Shown here: positions 61,767 through 64,000 of the stretch, piece after piece
Numbering within the stretch: the first letter of the stretch is position 1
How the letters are laid out: each line of letters starts with the position of its first letter
Assembly: GCA_964035545.1 (NCBI GenBank)
Contig: OZ037770.1
Coordinates: forward strand, 11,272,463-11,336,462
Reading direction: 5' to 3'
Length of the DNA stretch: 64,000 nucleotides
Source: Bugula neritina
Lineage: Eukaryota; Bryozoa; Gymnolaemata; Cheilostomatida; Bugulidae
The notes under the pieces: model-generated
Databases searched by the model: none
What the model was told of the DNA's origin: nothing
The model's input: the letters and a program-made list of their open reading frames with translations, nothing else
Position numbers and translations under genes: made by a program

Positions 61767-62620
61767 AATATTTAAAAGTGTTTATTTAGTTAGCAACTTC
61801 TTGAGTCGCTTTAGTCGCTGCCAACAACCACTCTAAAGACTCACATCCCTGGGTTTTAGAAATTCTAATGTTTTACATCGGTTAACTGATAATTAGAAAT
61901 TGTAGCTTATTGCATTCATAACACATGAGCAGAATTGTTGTTTGGAATATAATTATGCTAGTGGCGCATGTTCCAACTTCAAGAGTTTTAACCATAGATA
62001 TATGGGTCACACTGCATTTTGGCTTTTTTTAGTGTATTTTATAAAATTATAGCTGCTAATGTGAAGTTGTTTTGCCTAGAGCTAATAAATTGTTGACAAA
62101 TAAAACTAAATAAGTAAATATTTTTTCAGCTGTACTCCATTTTCTACAACTTTTGATGGATTTTTAGTCAAAAACTAGAAAGCTGCCTTTATTTCTCAAA
62201 AATGCAAAGTTGCATAATTTTTTAACAAATGTTTTTATATTCCACAAAAAGTACAGCTTTTGCCCTTTTAAATGAAATGAAAAATATGCCAATGTTTTTA
62301 TCTGACAGCCACAGTTTCAGCTAAAGCCCTTCCAATGGTAGTTTTTATTGTCTAACAATTACTAGCAACCACATTTTAATTACCAATTACCAATTACCGA
62401 TTGTTTCAGGTTTATCTCTCAGCTGCTTTACTCTACATGCATATTTGTAATCAGCATAAAAAATACTGCAACCTTTTAAATTTTAACAACGTTTAACCAA
62501 TTTTAACCTTTGGTCCTTATTTACTGATGTGTACTAAATTAAGTAAATTGACTCATATATTTGTAGATCTTCCTGGAAAGTTGCAAGTGGGAAAACAGAC
62601 CTACTGTAGTTTATGTTGAG

Positions 62621-63146
62621 ATGGCTGAGAGTAGAAATTCTCTCTTTTCGTCTGTTCTCCAGTCTTATGCAAGCTTGTCAGCAAATACACAGGGTAACTA
62701 TTTCAGCAGCACAGTACGCCATGTAATATAGGGTAACTATTTCAGCAGCACACTACATCATGTCATGTGACACAGGGTAACTATTTCAGTGGTACACAGT
62801 GTCTTGTTGTGTGACATGCATCTCGATTTCAGGTCTAAAATATACTAAAAAGCCCAAAAGATACTGTTGTCCTACACAAAATTGCATTACATCCAGTCAC
62901 TGTATGCTAAGAAATTAGGATTTTAGTGTTTAAGCATCAAACGATGCAACATGATAATTGATAATCAAAAACACAAAATGTTTAAAACTGATTGAAATGG
63001 TTTTGTACTCTTTTTTTCTCTGCCGGTTTGTGCCAACACAGGAATAAGATTGCAGTTTAAACTCTCTGTACTATTTTAGAGTATGATATAAGTTACATAA
63101 CATCCCTGCAGTATCCTAAGAACTTGGTGTCTCTGCAAACTCCCAG
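62621..63146 (+). CDS. Possible first two coding exons of an unrecognised gene (continues off window)
   Basis: ATG at 62621 opens MAESRNSLFSSVLQSYASLS, ending at 62693 in an ACACAGG/GTAACT donor (phase 1). An exon at 63080-63146 starts after TTTTAG, restores the phase as EYDISYITSLQYPKNLVSLQ and ends CCCAG/GTATGT. The matching phases and composition suggest coding, but I recognise no family and cannot exclude chance. The first donor lies in a threefold repeat. Confidence 0.4.
62687..62810. repeat. Threefold repeat containing a splice donor
   Basis: CAGGGTAACTATTTCAGCAG and about 25 bp more occurs three times (starting near 62690, 62730 and 62774). The first copy is the exon donor above. Confidence 0.75.
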
Positions 63147-64000
63147 GTATGTGTGTTTACCTGATCAGTTTGAAGCTAATTTTGACTACAAGCTTTCTAG
63201 AAGGCCAAATTATATAAAAGAAACTGCTGTTTAACCTACTATAGTACTAGCAATGGAGCTTCTTTGATCGCAACATTTCCTATATTTAATTAGTATCTAG
63301 GAAGCTTCATTTCTTATAACAAGTTTTGGCCTCTCTGCTTCCCCCTTTAAGTCTAATTGAAGCTCATTTACCAGCTGAAAAGCATTTAGGAGCAGTAGTG
63401 GGGTAGCCCAAGTTCTTTAATTATTTTATTGAATTTTGGTTTGAGGCGAAGATTCAAATTCTTTTGAGAACATAACTTCTTATGCTACATTTCTAATCTA
63501 GAACACAGGCTTTTTTCAATTTCTCCATTAGTGTGGTAAGTGGTAAACCAAGTTCAGATTCCAGAAATTCTTCCATCTGACACAGTCATGTATATACCAT
63601 CTGTGTCTACTAAACATAATTTGACTATAGATTCCCTTTTTATTTCATTATTGAAAAAAATGTCACCATAAATCTATTTAACGGAAATAATTCTATTTAA
63701 AACGTCAGTTCACGTCACAAAACATAATGCCACAAAATATCATCTAGGTCATAGCTATACGACAAGTATCGTGTTAGTATAATTTTCTGGTGACATTATT
63801 GATTCACATGAAAAAGATTTCAAATTGAAAACATAACTAAATTAGGCGTAAAATTACTTTTTACTCAATATACTTGTTTTATCATAATTCACTGAATTAT
63901 TTAAATAGTTGCAAATAATGTGAAAAAGCATTACAGTTTTCAGAAATTTTGCTAAATTAACAACTGCATGAATAGCATTGAAATACAATTGGAGTTAAGA
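63147..64000. other. A+T-rich sequence to the window end
   Basis: Presumed intron of the gene starting at 62621. It holds one family-A MITE copy; nothing else is recognised. Confidence 0.5.
63384..63535 (-). mobile_element. MITE family A, near full-length copy
   Basis: Starts TTTAGGAGCAGTAGTGGGGT, ends TTTCAATTTCTCCATTAGTG, with the GAACACAGGCTTTT and GAGAACATAACTTCTTATGC core in between. Confidence 0.78.

Larger units (their letters stand above)
55342..62620. other. 7.3-kb intergenic region rich in MITE copies
   Basis: A+T-rich, with only short chance open frames. It holds family-A MITE copies and fragments (57.36, 58.81, 59.05, 59.42 and 61.71 kb) and the GC-rich hairpin segment at 60.78-60.91 kb. 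I see no conserved coding sequence. Confidence 0.65.

Noticed and set aside
1-64000. A bacterial-type defence or gene-cluster system
   Set aside because: All real genes here are intron-containing animal genes of unrelated function; no operon, phage or defence gene is present.

Overview
This window is nuclear DNA from an A+T-rich invertebrate animal. The genes are split into many short exons with GT-AG introns and have animal-specific orthologues: a PAXT scaffold, an SLC6 neurotransmitter-type transporter, a PCGF3/5 Polycomb RING protein and an HRG-1 heme transporter. SINEs, MITEs and a copia-type retrotransposon lie between and inside them. I cannot name the phylum from the sequence. Nothing bacterial or organellar is present.

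Layout. (1) 1026-21555, plus strand: a 39-exon ZFC3H1 orthologue whose exon phases join into one frame of about 2749 codons. (2) 22258-35426, minus strand: a glycine-transporter-like SLC6 gene of 15-16 coding exons, tail to tail with ZFC3H1 across about 400 bp. (3) 37236-41533, minus strand: an eight-exon coiled-coil protein of about 271 residues that I do not recognise. (4) 42639-45696, plus strand: PCGF3/5, five exons, head to head with gene 3 across about 1.1 kb. (5) 47679-51208: a recently inserted, non-autonomous Ty1/copia-type LTR element with 273-bp LTRs and ATACC target duplication. Its gag region is replaced by tandem repeats, and only broken reverse transcriptase and RNase H pieces remain. 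(6) 52999-54795, plus strand: SLC48A1/HRG-1, three exons. (7) 54796-62620: intergenic DNA rich in one MITE family, with a GC-rich, hairpin-forming segment at 60.78-60.91 kb. (8) 62621 to the window edge: the probable first two exons of an unrecognised gene.

The genes are unrelated housekeeping or regulatory functions (nuclear RNA decay, amino-acid transport, Polycomb silencing, heme trafficking). There is no operon or gene cluster. What stands out is repeat biology: three separate coding minisatellites in ZFC3H1, local tandem duplications that copy splice donors in three genes, two TIR element families I cannot place, and a young copia element carrying about 1 kb of CCGG/CACA minisatellite.

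Exon boundaries were read by eye from splice consensus, phase continuity and remembered family sequences. No alignment or transcript was available. I found no clear evidence of a new multi-gene system.
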